This document shows positions 27,105 to 36,259 of a stretch of DNA of 64,000 nt, piece after piece. Source of the DNA: CAVQWT01 sp963717705 (GTDB taxonomy: Bacteria > Pseudomonadota > Gammaproteobacteria > Burkholderiales > Casimicrobiaceae). Position 1 is the first letter of the stretch; each line of letters starts with the position of its first letter. The stretch is taken from assembly GCA_963717705.1 (NCBI GenBank), contig CAVQWT010000004.1, positions 310,001 through 374,000 on the forward strand, read 5' to 3'. Both the position numbers and the translations under genes were made by a program. The notes beneath the pieces were generated by a model, which searched no databases, had not been told where the DNA came from, and was given only the letters and a program-made list of their open reading frames with translations.

Positions 27105-30100
27105 GTGCGCCTCACCCAGATCAAGCTTTCCGGCTTCAAGTCGTTCGTCGATCCGACCACCATCGCCACCCCTGGCCAGCTCGTCGGCATCGTCGGGCCC
27201 AACGGCTGCGGCAAGTCGAACGTCATCGACGCGGTGCGGTGGGTCCTCGGCGAATCCAAGGCCTCGGCGCTGCGCGGCGAGTCGATGCAGGACGTCATCT
27301 TCAACGGCGCCGGTGATCGCAAACCGGTCGGTCGCGCGTCGGTCGAGTTGTTCTTCGACAACAGCGCGGGGCGCATCGGCGGCCAGTGGGGCCAGTACGT
27401 CGAGCTCTCGATCAAGCGGGTGCTGACCCGCGACGGCGACAGCTCGTACTACATCAACAACATCCCGGTCCGTCGCCGCGACATCCACGACCTGTTCCTC
27501 GGCACCGGGCTCGGCCCGCGGGCGTACGCCATCATCGAGCAGGGGATGATCTCGCGGGTGATCGAGGCCAAGCCCGAGGAGCTGCGAGTGTTCCTCGAGG
27601 AGGCCGCCGGGGTGTCGAAGTACAAGGAGCGGCGCAAGGAAACCGAGGGACGGATCGCCGACACCAGGGAGAATCTCTCGCGGGTCGAGGACATCCGGCT
27701 GGAGCTCGGCAACCAGCTCGAGAAGCTCGAGACGCAGGCCAAGGTCGCCGGCGAGTACCGCGAGCTCGAGGCGCGCCTCAAGTCGTCGCAGCACCTGCTG
27801 TGGTACTCGAAGCAGCAGGATGCGATGCGGGCGCGGGAGCGGCACGGCGCCGAGATCGCCAGCCTGACGGTCGCGCTGGAGTCGCTGGTCGCCGACGTCC
27901 GCGGGACCGAGGCCCGGATCGAGGCGCTGCGCAGCGACCACTACGCGGCCGGCGACGCGCTGCACGAGCGGCAGGGCGCCTTCTACGCCGCGAACGCCGA
28001 GGTCACGCGGCTGGAACAGCAGCTCGCGTTCGCCCGCGAGAGCGAGAACCGGATCACGTTGCAGGTCGCGCAGCTGACCGAGCAGCTCGGCGCCCTCGCC
28101 GCGCAGGACACCGCGGTTGCCGCGGATCGTGGCGCGGCCGAAGCGGCGATGGAGCAGGCACTGGCCGCGCGCGAGGCCGCCGCGGTCGAGGAGACGGCGG
28201 CGCAGGCGGCGCTGCCGGCGCTCGAAACGACGGTGCGCGAGGCCGCGGCGGCGCTGTCCGCCGTGCAGCAGCGCGCCGTGGAGATCGAGCAGGGCATCCG
28301 CGTCGCCGAGACCAAGCGCGACCATTTCCAGCGGGTGTTCGTGCAGTTCGCCCAGCGGCGCGAGCGGCTCGACGCCGAGCTGGCGACGCTCGCGGCACCG
28401 GTCACAGATCCGCTGCGCGACGTCGAGGAGCAGCTGGCGCAGGAGCAGTCCGACCTCGCGGCGAAGGAGACGTCGCTCAACGCGCTGCGCGACCAGGTGC
28501 AGGATCTGCAGGAACGACAGCGGACCGCCGGCGCCGCGGCGCAGGCCGCCGCCCGGGCGCTGGCCGACCTCGAGGCGAGGGCGCAGGCGCTGGCCGCACT
28601 GCAGGCCAAGATCGGCCACGGCAAGGACATCGACGGCTGGCTCGAGGCGCGCCACCTGACCGACGCCCGCCGGCTGTACCAGTCGATCGGCGTCGATCAC
28701 GGCTGGGACAACGCGCTGGAGGCCGTGCTGCGCGAGGCGATGAGCGGTCTCGAGCTGCCGACGCTCGACGGCGCCGCGGCCTGGGCCAGCGACGGCAATC
28801 CCCCGCCGCGGCGGACCGCCGCGTACGCGCGGGTCGCGTCGGTGTCGCGTCCGGCCCCCGGCGACGACGCGCTCGAGCGCAGGATCACGCTGCGCCAGCC
28901 CGGACTGGAGCGCCTCGTCGGCGATAGCCTGCACGGCGTGCGCTGCCGGCCGGATCTCGCGACCGCACTGGCCGACCGCGCCCGGCTTGCCCCCGGCGAA
29001 TGCTTCGTCACGCCGGAAGGACACCTCGTCGGCGCCCAGTCGATCACGTTCTTCGCGCCGGACAACGAGACGCATGGCGTGTTCGCGCGCGAACGCGAGC
29101 TCGCGGAGCTCGAATCGGCGTCGACCGGCGCGCGCCACGCCGCAGGGGCGACCCGCGCGGCGCTGACGGCGCTGGAGGCGGAGCTGGACGCGGGACAGCA
29201 GCGCTACCATGCCGAGAGCCTCGCTTTCGGGTCGCAGCAGCGCCGCTGCCATGACCTCGAGCTCGAACTCATGCAGCTGAAGCAGGCTGCCGAGGCCGCC
29301 GCGCTGCGCCGTGCGCAGCTGACGCAGGAGCTCGCCGACCTGACCGCCCAGGAAGCCGCCGAACGCGAAGCGGCGACGGCGCTCCAGGCCGAGCTGGCGG
29401 ACATGCAGTCCCAGCACCACGACGAGCTGGCGCTGGGTGAATCGCAGCGGCACGCCCGCAACGAGGCCGAGGTGGGGCTCGCCCGCGGCCGCGAGCGCGT
29501 GCGGACGGCGGAGCGTGCAGCGCAGGAAGCCGCGTTTGCCGAGCGCAGTTGCCGCGAGCGCCTGGCCGAACTCGAGCGCCGGCGCGAGGCCCTGGTCTCG
29601 CAGGTCGCGCAGCAGCAGGGGCTGCTGGCACAGCTGTCCAGCGAGCGGCAGGCGATCGACTGGACACCGGTCGAGGAAGCGCTGCAGCGCCAGCTCGCCG
29701 CGCGCGGCGAGGCGGAGGCGGCGCTCGCCGCCGCCCGCGACCGCCTCGAAGGGCTCACCGCGGAGCTGCGAGCCGGGGAGGAAGCGAAGATGGCCGCCGA
29801 GCAGAAACTCGACCCGGCCCGCACCCGGATCGAGGAAATGCGCCTCAAGGAGCAGGCGGCGGCGATGCAGGAGGCGCAGTTCGCCGAACAGCTCGCCGAG
29901 CACCAGGCCGACCTCGCGGCGCTGCCCGACGCGCTCAAGGCGTTCGGGCCGAAGTCGCAGCTGCCGGCGGAGATCGAGCGCCTGACCGCGGCGATCGCCG
30001 AGCTGGGCGCGGTCAACCTGGCGGCGCTCGACGAGCTGGTCACGGCGAGGGAGCGCAAGGACTATCTCGACCGCCAGGCAGCCGACCTGACCGAGGCGAT

Positions 30101-30620
30101 GGCGACGCTGGAGAACGCCATCCGCCAGATCGACAAGGAGTCGCGCGCGCTGCTGCAGGCGACGTTCGAGGCCGTCAACGAGAATTTCTCCAAGCTCTTT
30201 CCCTTGCTTTTCGGCGGCGGCCAGGCGCGGCTCATCCTCACCGGCGAGGAAATCCTGGACTCGGGGGTGCAGGTGGTGGCGCAGCCGCCGGGCAAGCGCA
30301 ACGCGTCGATCCACCTGCTGTCGGGCGGCGAGAAGGCGCTCACCGCGACCTCGCTGGTGTTCGCGCTGTTCCAGCTCAACCCGGCGCCGTTCTGCCTGCT
30401 CGACGAGGTCGACGCCCCCCTCGACGACCCCAACACCGTCCGCTTTTGCGAGCTGGTCAAGCGGATGTCCGTCGAGACGCAGTTCCTGTTCATCTCGCAC
30501 AACAAGATCACGATGGAGCTCGCGAACCAGCTGATCGGCATCACCATGCCCGAGGCCGGCGTGTCGCGCGTGGTGGCGGTCGACATCGCCGAGGCGATCG
30601 AGATTGCCCAGGCCGCATAG
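27105..30620 (+). CDS. smc: Chromosome segregation protein SMC
   Basis: 1171 residues from a GTG start. The N-terminal head holds Walker A GPNGCGKSN (31-39). Two long coiled-coil arms, rich in Glu, Arg, Ala and Gln, flank a hinge near residues 500-650. The C-terminal head has the signature LLSGGEKALTA (about 1070) and Walker B CLLDEVDAPLDD (about 1098). Like many betaproteobacterial SMCs it reads GGEKALTA. It compacts and segregates the chromosome with ScpA and ScpB, which are not in the window. It heads the conserved block smc-zipA-ligA. Confidence 0.98.
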   Translation: MRLTQIKLSGFKSFVDPTTIATPGQLVGIVGPNGCGKSNVIDAVRWVLGESKASALRGESMQDVIFNGAGDRKPVGRASVELFFDNSAGRIGGQWGQYVELSIKRVLTRDGDSSYYINNIPVRRRDIHDLFLGTGLGPRAYAIIEQGMISRVIEAKPEELRVFLEEAAGVSKYKERRKETEGRIADTRENLSRVEDIRLELGNQLEKLETQAKVAGEYRELEARLKSSQHLLWYSKQQDAMRARERHGAEIASLTVALESLVADVRGTEARIEALRSDHYAAGDALHERQGAFYAANAEVTRLEQQLAFARESENRITLQVAQLTEQLGALAAQDTAVAADRGAAEAAMEQALAAREAAAVEETAAQAALPALETTVREAAAALSAVQQRAVEIEQGIRVAETKRDHFQRVFVQFAQRRERLDAELATLAAPVTDPLRDVEEQLAQEQSDLAAKETSLNALRDQVQDLQERQRTAGAAAQAAARALADLEARAQALAALQAKIGHGKDIDGWLEARHLTDARRLYQSIGVDHGWDNALEAVLREAMSGLELPTLDGAAAWASDGNPPPRRTAAYARVASVSRPAPGDDALERRITLRQPGLERLVGDSLHGVRCRPDLATALADRARLAPGECFVTPEGHLVGAQSITFFAPDNETHGVFARERELAELESASTGARHAAGATRAALTALEAELDAGQQRYHAESLAFGSQQRRCHDLELELMQLKQAAEAAALRRAQLTQELADLTAQEAAEREAATALQAELADMQSQHHDELALGESQRHARNEAEVGLARGRERVRTAERAAQEAAFAERSCRERLAELERRREALVSQVAQQQGLLAQLSSERQAIDWTPVEEALQRQLAARGEAEAALAAARDRLEGLTAELRAGEEAKMAAEQKLDPARTRIEEMRLKEQAAAMQEAQFAEQLAEHQADLAALPDALKAFGPKSQLPAEIERLTAAIAELGAVNLAALDELVTARERKDYLDRQAADLTEAMATLENAIRQIDKESRALLQATFEAVNENFSKLFPLLFGGGQARLILTGEEILDSGVQVVAQPPGKRNASIHLLSGGEKALTATSLVFALFQLNPAPFCLLDEVDAPLDDPNTVRFCELVKRMSVETQFLFISHNKITMELANQLIGITMPEAGVSRVVAVDIAEAIEIAQAA

Positions 30621-30663
30621 CGCCGCCGGCGCGGGGATTCCCGCCATCGCGGCGTCCGCGGGC

Positions 30664-30669
30664 TATAAT
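30664..30669 (+). promoter_or_regulatory. Candidate -10 box upstream of zipA
   Basis: Perfect TATAAT 64 bases before the zipA ATG and 44 after the smc stop; no clear -35. Confidence 0.35.
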
Positions 30670-30732
30670 CGTCGGCGACCGCGCGGCCCCATCGCGCCCC
30701 CGACTCCCTGCGGCTTTCCGCCGCGAGCGCGC

Positions 30733-31971
30733 ATGACGACACTGCAACTGGGATTGATCGCCGCCGGCGTCGCCTTTGTCGTCGCCGTCGCGCTCTACAA
30801 CTGGTACACGCTGCGCCGTGCGAAGCGGCACATCGACGGCGCGTTCACGCCGGCGAAGGACGCGCTGCTCGAGCCGGAGGCGCCGCGCGCGGCGGGCCGC
30901 GTCGAGCCGACGCTGCGCGGCGGCGCGGACGAGGGCGACGGACCGGTGTCCGCCGCACGCGGCGGCGAGCTGCCCGAGAACCCGCGGCGGGACCTCGAGC
31001 CGCCGCCCGACGACGGCTTCGAGCTGCCGATCGAGACCATCCGCCGCGGCGAGGCGACGATCGTCGACGCCGACCCCGAACCCATGGCGCCGGCGCCGCG
31101 TCGCACGCTTCCCGCGCCGGCCGCGTCCGGCCGCGGGGACGCCTTCGGCGGCAACACCCCCGATCCCGACATCGAATCCATCGTGATGCTGCAGCCGGTG
31201 AAGCCCGTCGGCGCCGGCGCATTGGCCGCCGGCCTGCACGCCCGCATCGGCAAGCCGCTGCGCTGGTTCGGCCGCCGCGACGCGGGCGCGCCCTGGCAGC
31301 GGCTTCAGTCCGACACTCCGGGCGAGTTCACGGAACTCGTCGCCTGCCTGCTTCTCGCCGATCGCAACGGCGCGGCGAGCCGACCGCTGCTCGACAGCTT
31401 CGTCAAGCTCGTCGGCGACATCGCGCCGACGCTGCCGGCTGCGTTCGTCGCGCCGGACACCGCAATGGACGCCGAGCGCGCCGAGACGCTCGACCGCATC
31501 TGCGCCGATCTGGACGTGCAGATCGGCCTGACGCTGCTCAAGACGGCGCCGGCAACGATCGCCGGCACGCGCCTGCGCGGCGTGGCGGAAGCGGCGGGGT
31601 TCCGCCTGACCGAGCACGGCCGCTTCGACTGGGTGCAGGAGGAGAACGGCACGGTGCTCTATTCGCTGCAGAACTACCGCTCGGACCCTTTCACCGTCGA
31701 GTCGCTGCGGGCCGCGTCGACCCCGGGCGCGGTGTTCGTTCTCGACGTGCCCCGCGTACCCGACCCGGCGCGCACGTTCGACCAGATGAAGCTCGTCGCG
31801 CGCCGGATGGCGCAGTCGCTCGACGGCGTGCTCGTCGACGACAACCGGCGCCCCCTCGACGACGCGGCACTGGCGCTCATCCGCCAGCAGGTCGACGCTG
31901 CCGCGGCCGCATTGCGCCGCTTCAACATCGAGCCGGGCAGCCCCCGGGCGCTCGCGCTGTTCGGCGCATGA
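30733..31971 (+). CDS. zipA: ZipA-like cell division protein
   Basis: 412 residues. A single N-terminal membrane helix (about residues 5-23) is followed by a basic stop-transfer segment (YTLRRAKRH). A Pro/Glu-rich disordered linker reaches about residue 150, and the C-terminal FtsZ-binding ZipA domain occupies about 270-405. ZipA tethers FtsZ to the inner membrane at the septum. The position between smc and ligA is the usual betaproteobacterial arrangement and supports the call, since sequence identity to enteric ZipA is low. Confidence 0.88.
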   Translation: MTTLQLGLIAAGVAFVVAVALYNWYTLRRAKRHIDGAFTPAKDALLEPEAPRAAGRVEPTLRGGADEGDGPVSAARGGELPENPRRDLEPPPDDGFELPIETIRRGEATIVDADPEPMAPAPRRTLPAPAASGRGDAFGGNTPDPDIESIVMLQPVKPVGAGALAAGLHARIGKPLRWFGRRDAGAPWQRLQSDTPGEFTELVACLLLADRNGAASRPLLDSFVKLVGDIAPTLPAAFVAPDTAMDAERAETLDRICADLDVQIGLTLLKTAPATIAGTRLRGVAEAAGFRLTEHGRFDWVQEENGTVLYSLQNYRSDPFTVESLRAASTPGAVFVLDVPRVPDPARTFDQMKLVARRMAQSLDGVLVDDNRRPLDDAALALIRQQVDAAAAALRRFNIEPGSPRALALFGA

Positions 31972-32020
31972 CCGGGCGCCGCCGGTCGTGGGGCCCCGCG
32001 CTGTGAACTCGCGGCCGGCG

Positions 32021-34081
32021 ATGTCCGCCGATCCGTACGCTCGGGCCCGGGACGATGCGGCGGCGGCCGCTGCGCGTGCCGCGACGCTCGCCCGCGAGAT
32101 CGAGCAGCACAACTACCTCTATTACGTCCTCGATGCGCCAACCGTCAGCGACGCCGAGTACGATCGGTTGTTCCGCGAGCTGGTCGACCTCGAGACGCGC
32201 CATCCGGCGCTGGCGCGGCCGGATTCGCCGACGCAGCGGGTCGGCGCCGCCCCGGCGGCGGCGTTCGACACCGTCACCCACCGGGTGCCGATGCTGTCCC
32301 TCAACAACGCGTTCGCCGACGACGAGGTCGAGGCCTTCGACCGCCGGGTGCGCGAGGCGCTGGGCGTGACCGAGGTCGCGTACGCGGTCGAGCCCAAGTT
32401 CGACGGCCTGGCGGTCGCGCTGGTCTACGAGCACGGCATCCTCGCCGTCGGGGCGACGCGCGGCGACGGCAGCAGCGGCGAGAACGTCACGGCAAACCTG
32501 CGCACCGTCGGCGCCATACCGTTGAAGCTTCCGGCCGGGGCGCCGCCGCGGCTCGAGGTCCGCGGCGAGGTGCTGATGAAGAAGCGCGACTTCGACGCGC
32601 TGAATGCGGCGCAGGCCGCCCGGGGCGACAAGGTCTTCGCCAATCCGCGCAACGCCGCCGCCGGCAGCCTGCGCCAGCTGGACCCGCGGGTCACCGCGTC
32701 GCGGCGGCTGTCGTTCTTCGCCTACGGAGTGGGCGAGGCCGAGTGGGGCGCCGGCACCGAGCCGGCGACGCACGACGCGCTGATGCGGCGCCTCGCCGAG
32801 CTGCACATCCCGGTCAGCGCCGAGCGCGCGGTCGTCCGCGGGCTGGCCGGGCTGCTCGACTACTACCGGACGATGGGCGCGCGCCGTGCGGGGCTGCCCT
32901 ACGACATCGACGGCGTCGTCTACAAGGTCGACGAATTCGCCGGCCAGGCGCGCCTCGGCTTCGTTTCGCGCGCGCCGCGCTTCGCGATCGCCCACAAGTT
33001 CCCGGCCGAGGAGATGGAGACCGAGGTGCTCGCGATCGACGTCCAGGTCGGGCGCACCGGCGCGATCACGCCGGTGGCGCGCCTCAAGCCCGTGTTCGTC
33101 GGCGGCGTCACCGTCACCAACGCGACGCTGCACAACGAGGACGAGGTGCGGCGGAAGGACGTGCGCATCGGCGACACCGTGGTCGTCCGTCGCGCCGGCG
33201 ACGTGATTCCCGAGGTCGTCCGCGTCGTCGCCTCCCGGCGCCCGCCGGATGCGCGGGAGTTCGTGATGCCGGTCGCGTGCCCCGAGTGCGGGTCGGCGGT
33301 GGCGCGGCTGCCCGACGAGGCGATCGCGCGCTGCAGCGGCGGCCTCGTCTGCCCGGCGCAGGTCAAGCAGTCGCTGCTGCACTTCGCGTCGCGGCGGGCG
33401 CTGGACATCGAAGGCCTGGGCGAGAAGCTCGTCGACCAGCTCGTCGACGCCGGGCTGGTGCGCACGCCGGCCGATCTCTACCGGTTGGGCGTGGCCGCGC
33501 TCGCGGCACTCGAGCGGATGGCCGACAAGTCGGCGGCCAACGTCGTCGCCGCGATCGAGGCGAGCAAGGCGACGACGCTGCCGCGCTTCGTCTACGGACT
33601 GGGCATCCGGCAGGTCGGCGAGGCGACGGCGAAGGACCTCGCGCGCCATTTCGGCAGCCTCGACGCGCTGATGGACGCCGACGAGGCGGCGCTGCTCGCC
33701 GTCCGTGACGTCGGTCCGGTGGTTGCGCAGAGCATTGCGCGCTTCTTCGCCGAGCCGCACAACCGCGAGGGCGTGCAGCAGCTGCGCGCGGCGGGCGTCC
33801 ACTGGACCGAGGGCGCCCCGGCGGCGGCCGAGGCGGGCCTGCTGGCCGGCCGCACGCTGGTGCTGACCGGGACGCTGCCGACGCTGTCGCGCGAGGAGGC
33901 CAAGGCGCGCATCGAGGCCGCCGGCGGCAAGGTGGCCGGCAGCGTGTCGAAGAAAACCGATCATGTCATCGCCGGCGCCGATGCGGGCACCAAGCTCGCG
34001 AAGGCGCAGGAACTCGGCGTGCCGGTCCTCGACGAGGAGGGCCTGCTGCGCCTCCTCGGCGGCGGATCGCCGCCATCCTGA
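32021..34081 (+). CDS. ligA: NAD-dependent DNA ligase LigA
   Basis: 686 residues from the ATG at 32021; in-frame GTGs at 31988 and 32003 are alternatives. The adenylated Lys126 is in EPKFDG. The OB fold follows, then the four-cysteine zinc finger (CPECG and CSGGLVCPAQ, about residues 423-447), helix-hairpin-helix repeats, and a C-terminal BRCT domain from about 605. It seals nicks in replication and repair using NAD. The full length is normal for the family. Confidence 0.97.
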   Translation: MSADPYARARDDAAAAAARAATLAREIEQHNYLYYVLDAPTVSDAEYDRLFRELVDLETRHPALARPDSPTQRVGAAPAAAFDTVTHRVPMLSLNNAFADDEVEAFDRRVREALGVTEVAYAVEPKFDGLAVALVYEHGILAVGATRGDGSSGENVTANLRTVGAIPLKLPAGAPPRLEVRGEVLMKKRDFDALNAAQAARGDKVFANPRNAAAGSLRQLDPRVTASRRLSFFAYGVGEAEWGAGTEPATHDALMRRLAELHIPVSAERAVVRGLAGLLDYYRTMGARRAGLPYDIDGVVYKVDEFAGQARLGFVSRAPRFAIAHKFPAEEMETEVLAIDVQVGRTGAITPVARLKPVFVGGVTVTNATLHNEDEVRRKDVRIGDTVVVRRAGDVIPEVVRVVASRRPPDAREFVMPVACPECGSAVARLPDEAIARCSGGLVCPAQVKQSLLHFASRRALDIEGLGEKLVDQLVDAGLVRTPADLYRLGVAALAALERMADKSAANVVAAIEASKATTLPRFVYGLGIRQVGEATAKDLARHFGSLDALMDADEAALLAVRDVGPVVAQSIARFFAEPHNREGVQQLRAAGVHWTEGAPAAAEAGLLAGRTLVLTGTLPTLSREEAKARIEAAGGKVAGSVSKKTDHVIAGADAGTKLAKAQELGVPVLDEEGLLRLLGGGSPPS

Positions 34082-34095
34082 AACAGGAAACCCCC

Positions 34096-34998
34096 ATGCG
34101 TCCCATCACCAAAGCGGTATTCCCCGTCGCCGGGCTCGGCACCCGCTTCCTGCCGGCCACCAAGGCGAGCCCCAAGGAAATGCTGCCGGTCGTCGACAAG
34201 CCGCTGATCCAGTACGCGGTCGAGGAGGCCGCGGCGGCGGGAATCACCGACATGATCTTCATCACCGGGCGCAACAAGCGGGCGATCGAGGACCATTTCG
34301 ACAAGGCCTACGAACTTGAGACCGAGCTCGAACTGCGCCAGAAGAAGGAACTGCTGGAGGCGGTCCAGGCCGTCACACCGCGCGGCATCAACTGCATCTA
34401 CATCCGGCAGACCGAGGCGCTGGGGCTTGGCCACGCGGTGCTGTGTGCGGCGCCGGTGGTCGGCGACGAGCCCTTCGCCGTGCTGCTGGCCGACGACCTC
34501 ATCGACGCGCGGGTGCCGGTGATGCAGCAGATGACGGCGCTGGCGGTGCGCGAGAACGCTGCCGCGATCGGCGTCATGACGGTCGCCCCCGCCGACACCG
34601 GCAGCTACGGCATCGTCGAGACCGTCGGCGGCGCGGTCCCCGCGGCCGGCGGCGCCGCGCCGATCGCACGCATCGTCGAGAAGCCGAAGCCAGGATCGAG
34701 CGCGTCGACGCTCGCGGTCGTCGGCCGCTACGTGCTGACGCCCCGGATCTTCCATCACCTGCGCACGATGCCGCCCGGCGCGGGTGGCGAGATCCAGCTC
34801 ACCGACGGCATCGCGCGGCTGATCGGCGAGGAACGGGTGCTCGCCTACGCTTTCCGCGGCCGCCGCTACGACTGCGGCAGCAAGCTGGGCTACCTCGAGG
34901 CGACGGTCGACTTCGGCCTCAAGCATCACGAGCTGGCTGCCGACTTTGCCGCCTTCCTGCGCGACCGCGGCCAGCGGCCGCCGGATCCCGACACATGA
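34096..34998 (+). CDS. galU: UTP-glucose-1-phosphate uridylyltransferase
   Basis: 300 residues. The nucleotide-binding opening GLGTRFLPATKASPKEMLP spans residues about 12-30, with LADDLID for the catalytic Asp region and IVEKPKPGSS typical of GalU. It makes UDP-glucose for glycans and trehalose or exopolysaccharide synthesis. It starts 14 bases after ligA with a clear AGGA ribosome binding site, and its stop overlaps the oxyR start. Confidence 0.97.
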   Translation: MRPITKAVFPVAGLGTRFLPATKASPKEMLPVVDKPLIQYAVEEAAAAGITDMIFITGRNKRAIEDHFDKAYELETELELRQKKELLEAVQAVTPRGINCIYIRQTEALGLGHAVLCAAPVVGDEPFAVLLADDLIDARVPVMQQMTALAVRENAAAIGVMTVAPADTGSYGIVETVGGAVPAAGGAAPIARIVEKPKPGSSASTLAVVGRYVLTPRIFHHLRTMPPGAGGEIQLTDGIARLIGEERVLAYAFRGRRYDCGSKLGYLEATVDFGLKHHELAADFAAFLRDRGQRPPDPDT

Positions 34999-35897
34999 CG
35001 CTCAACGAGCTGCGCTATCTGGTCGCGGTCGCGCGGGAGAGGAACTTCGGGCGCGCGGCGCAGAAGTGCTTCGTCAGCCAGCCGGCGCTGTCGGTGGCGA
35101 TCCAGAAGCTCGAGGAGGAGCTCGGCGCCCGGATGTTCGAGCGCGGCAAGTCCGAAGTGACCGTCACGCCGTTCGGCGCCCAGATCGTCGAGCAGGCGGC
35201 GCGGGTGCTGGAGGAGACGGCCAGGATTCGCGAAATCGCGCAGGCCGGCCGCAACCAGCTCGTCGGCACGCTGAAGCTCGGGGTCATCTACACCATCGCC
35301 CCGTACCTGCTGCCGGACCTGATCCCGGTGCTGCACGACCGTGCGCCGCTGATGCCGGTCGACATCGAGGAGAACCTGACCGACCACCTCGAGGCGGAAC
35401 TGAAGGGCGGGCGGCTCGATGCTGCGATCGTCGCGCTGCCGTTCGCGCCGCCCGGCGTCACCACCGAGTTTCTCTACGAGGAGCCGTTCCAGGTGGTGGT
35501 GCCGGCGGACCACCGATGGGCGAAGCGCAGGTCGGTGGCGCCGGACGAGCTGACCGCCGAGCGCACGATCATGCTGTCGGTCGGCCACTGCTTTCGCGAC
35601 CAGGTGCTCGACGCCTGCCCGGAGCTCAACCGGGCGAACATGCAGATCGCGCGCACCAGCTCGCTGGAGACGATCCGCAATATGGTGGCCTCGGGGCTCG
35701 GCGTCTCGGTGCTGCCGCGCGATGCGCTGACGCCGAAGTACCACAGCCGGCTGGTGGTGGCGGTGCCCTTCGCGAAGCCGGCGCCCTCCCGGCGGGTCGC
35801 GCTGGCCTGGCGGAAAAGCTTTCCACGGCCGGACGCGATTCGCGTGCTGCGCGACGCGGTGCTGGCGTGCCGCGCCCCGGCGAAGGCAAAAAAATAG
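34995..35897 (+). CDS. oxyR: Hydrogen peroxide-sensing LysR regulator OxyR
   Basis: 300 residues: an N-terminal winged HTH (MTLNELRYLVAVA, residues 1-60) and a LysR effector domain. The two redox cysteines are conserved at exactly the Escherichia coli positions, Cys199 and Cys208, in GHCFRDQVLDAC. The protein should therefore be a true peroxide-responsive OxyR rather than a generic LysR. It activates catalase/peroxiredoxin-type genes, none of which is in this window. ATGA overlap with galU. The stop codon lies inside the terminator of the convergent tRNA-Val gene. Confidence 0.95.
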   Translation: MTLNELRYLVAVARERNFGRAAQKCFVSQPALSVAIQKLEEELGARMFERGKSEVTVTPFGAQIVEQAARVLEETARIREIAQAGRNQLVGTLKLGVIYTIAPYLLPDLIPVLHDRAPLMPVDIEENLTDHLEAELKGGRLDAAIVALPFAPPGVTTEFLYEEPFQVVVPADHRWAKRRSVAPDELTAERTIMLSVGHCFRDQVLDACPELNRANMQIARTSSLETIRNMVASGLGVSVLPRDALTPKYHSRLVVAVPFAKPAPSRRVALAWRKSFPRPDAIRVLRDAVLACRAPAKAKK

Positions 35898-35920
35898 GGG
35901 TTACACTTGCGCGTAACCCC
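35891..35920 (-). terminator. Terminator of tRNA-Val, overlapping the oxyR stop
   Basis: 8-bp inverted repeat GGGGTTAC/GTAACCCC (35897-35904 with 35913-35920). On the minus strand it is followed by TATTTTTTTG, a classic U tract. The same A-rich DNA encodes the last Lys codons and stop of oxyR. Confidence 0.8.
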
Positions 35921-35930
35921 TTGGTTCATG

Positions 35931-36005
35931 TGGTGGGCGATACTGGGATCGAACCAGTGACCCCTGCCGTGTGAAGGCAGTGCTCTACCGCTGAGCTAAC
36001 CGCCC
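35931..36005 (-). tRNA. tRNA-Val(CAC)
   Basis: 75 bases with encoded CCA. On the minus strand the acceptor GGGCGGT pairs with ATCGCCC. The anticodon loop is TTCACAC (anticodon CAC, reading GTG) and the T-arm reads GGTTCGATCCC. All arms fold normally. Confidence 0.96.
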
Positions 36006-36028
36006 CGCGAACCCAGACAGGAGCCGCA

Positions 36029-36058
36029 ATTTAAGCACGCGCGCCGAGGGGGGGTCAA
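36029..36058 (-). promoter_or_regulatory. Sigma-70 promoter of tRNA-Val
   Basis: On the minus strand TTGACC (36058-36053), 18-base spacer, TTAAAT (36034-36029), ending 23 bases before the tRNA 5' end. Confidence 0.65.
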
Positions 36059-36259
36059 ACCGACCCGGCGAGTCTGTACATGCCTGTCCTGGACGGAAAT
36101 TGCACCAGGATGGGGCTGCGTTGATCCAAAGTGGACCATTCTTCGCCTGGCGGATCTGTGGATAAGTCGGCAAGTGCCGGCACCGATGACACATTCCTTC
36201 CCCGGCCCGGCGCTTGCTATTGCTCTGTGCCCACGGCTCCAACCTCCAAAAATACTCTC

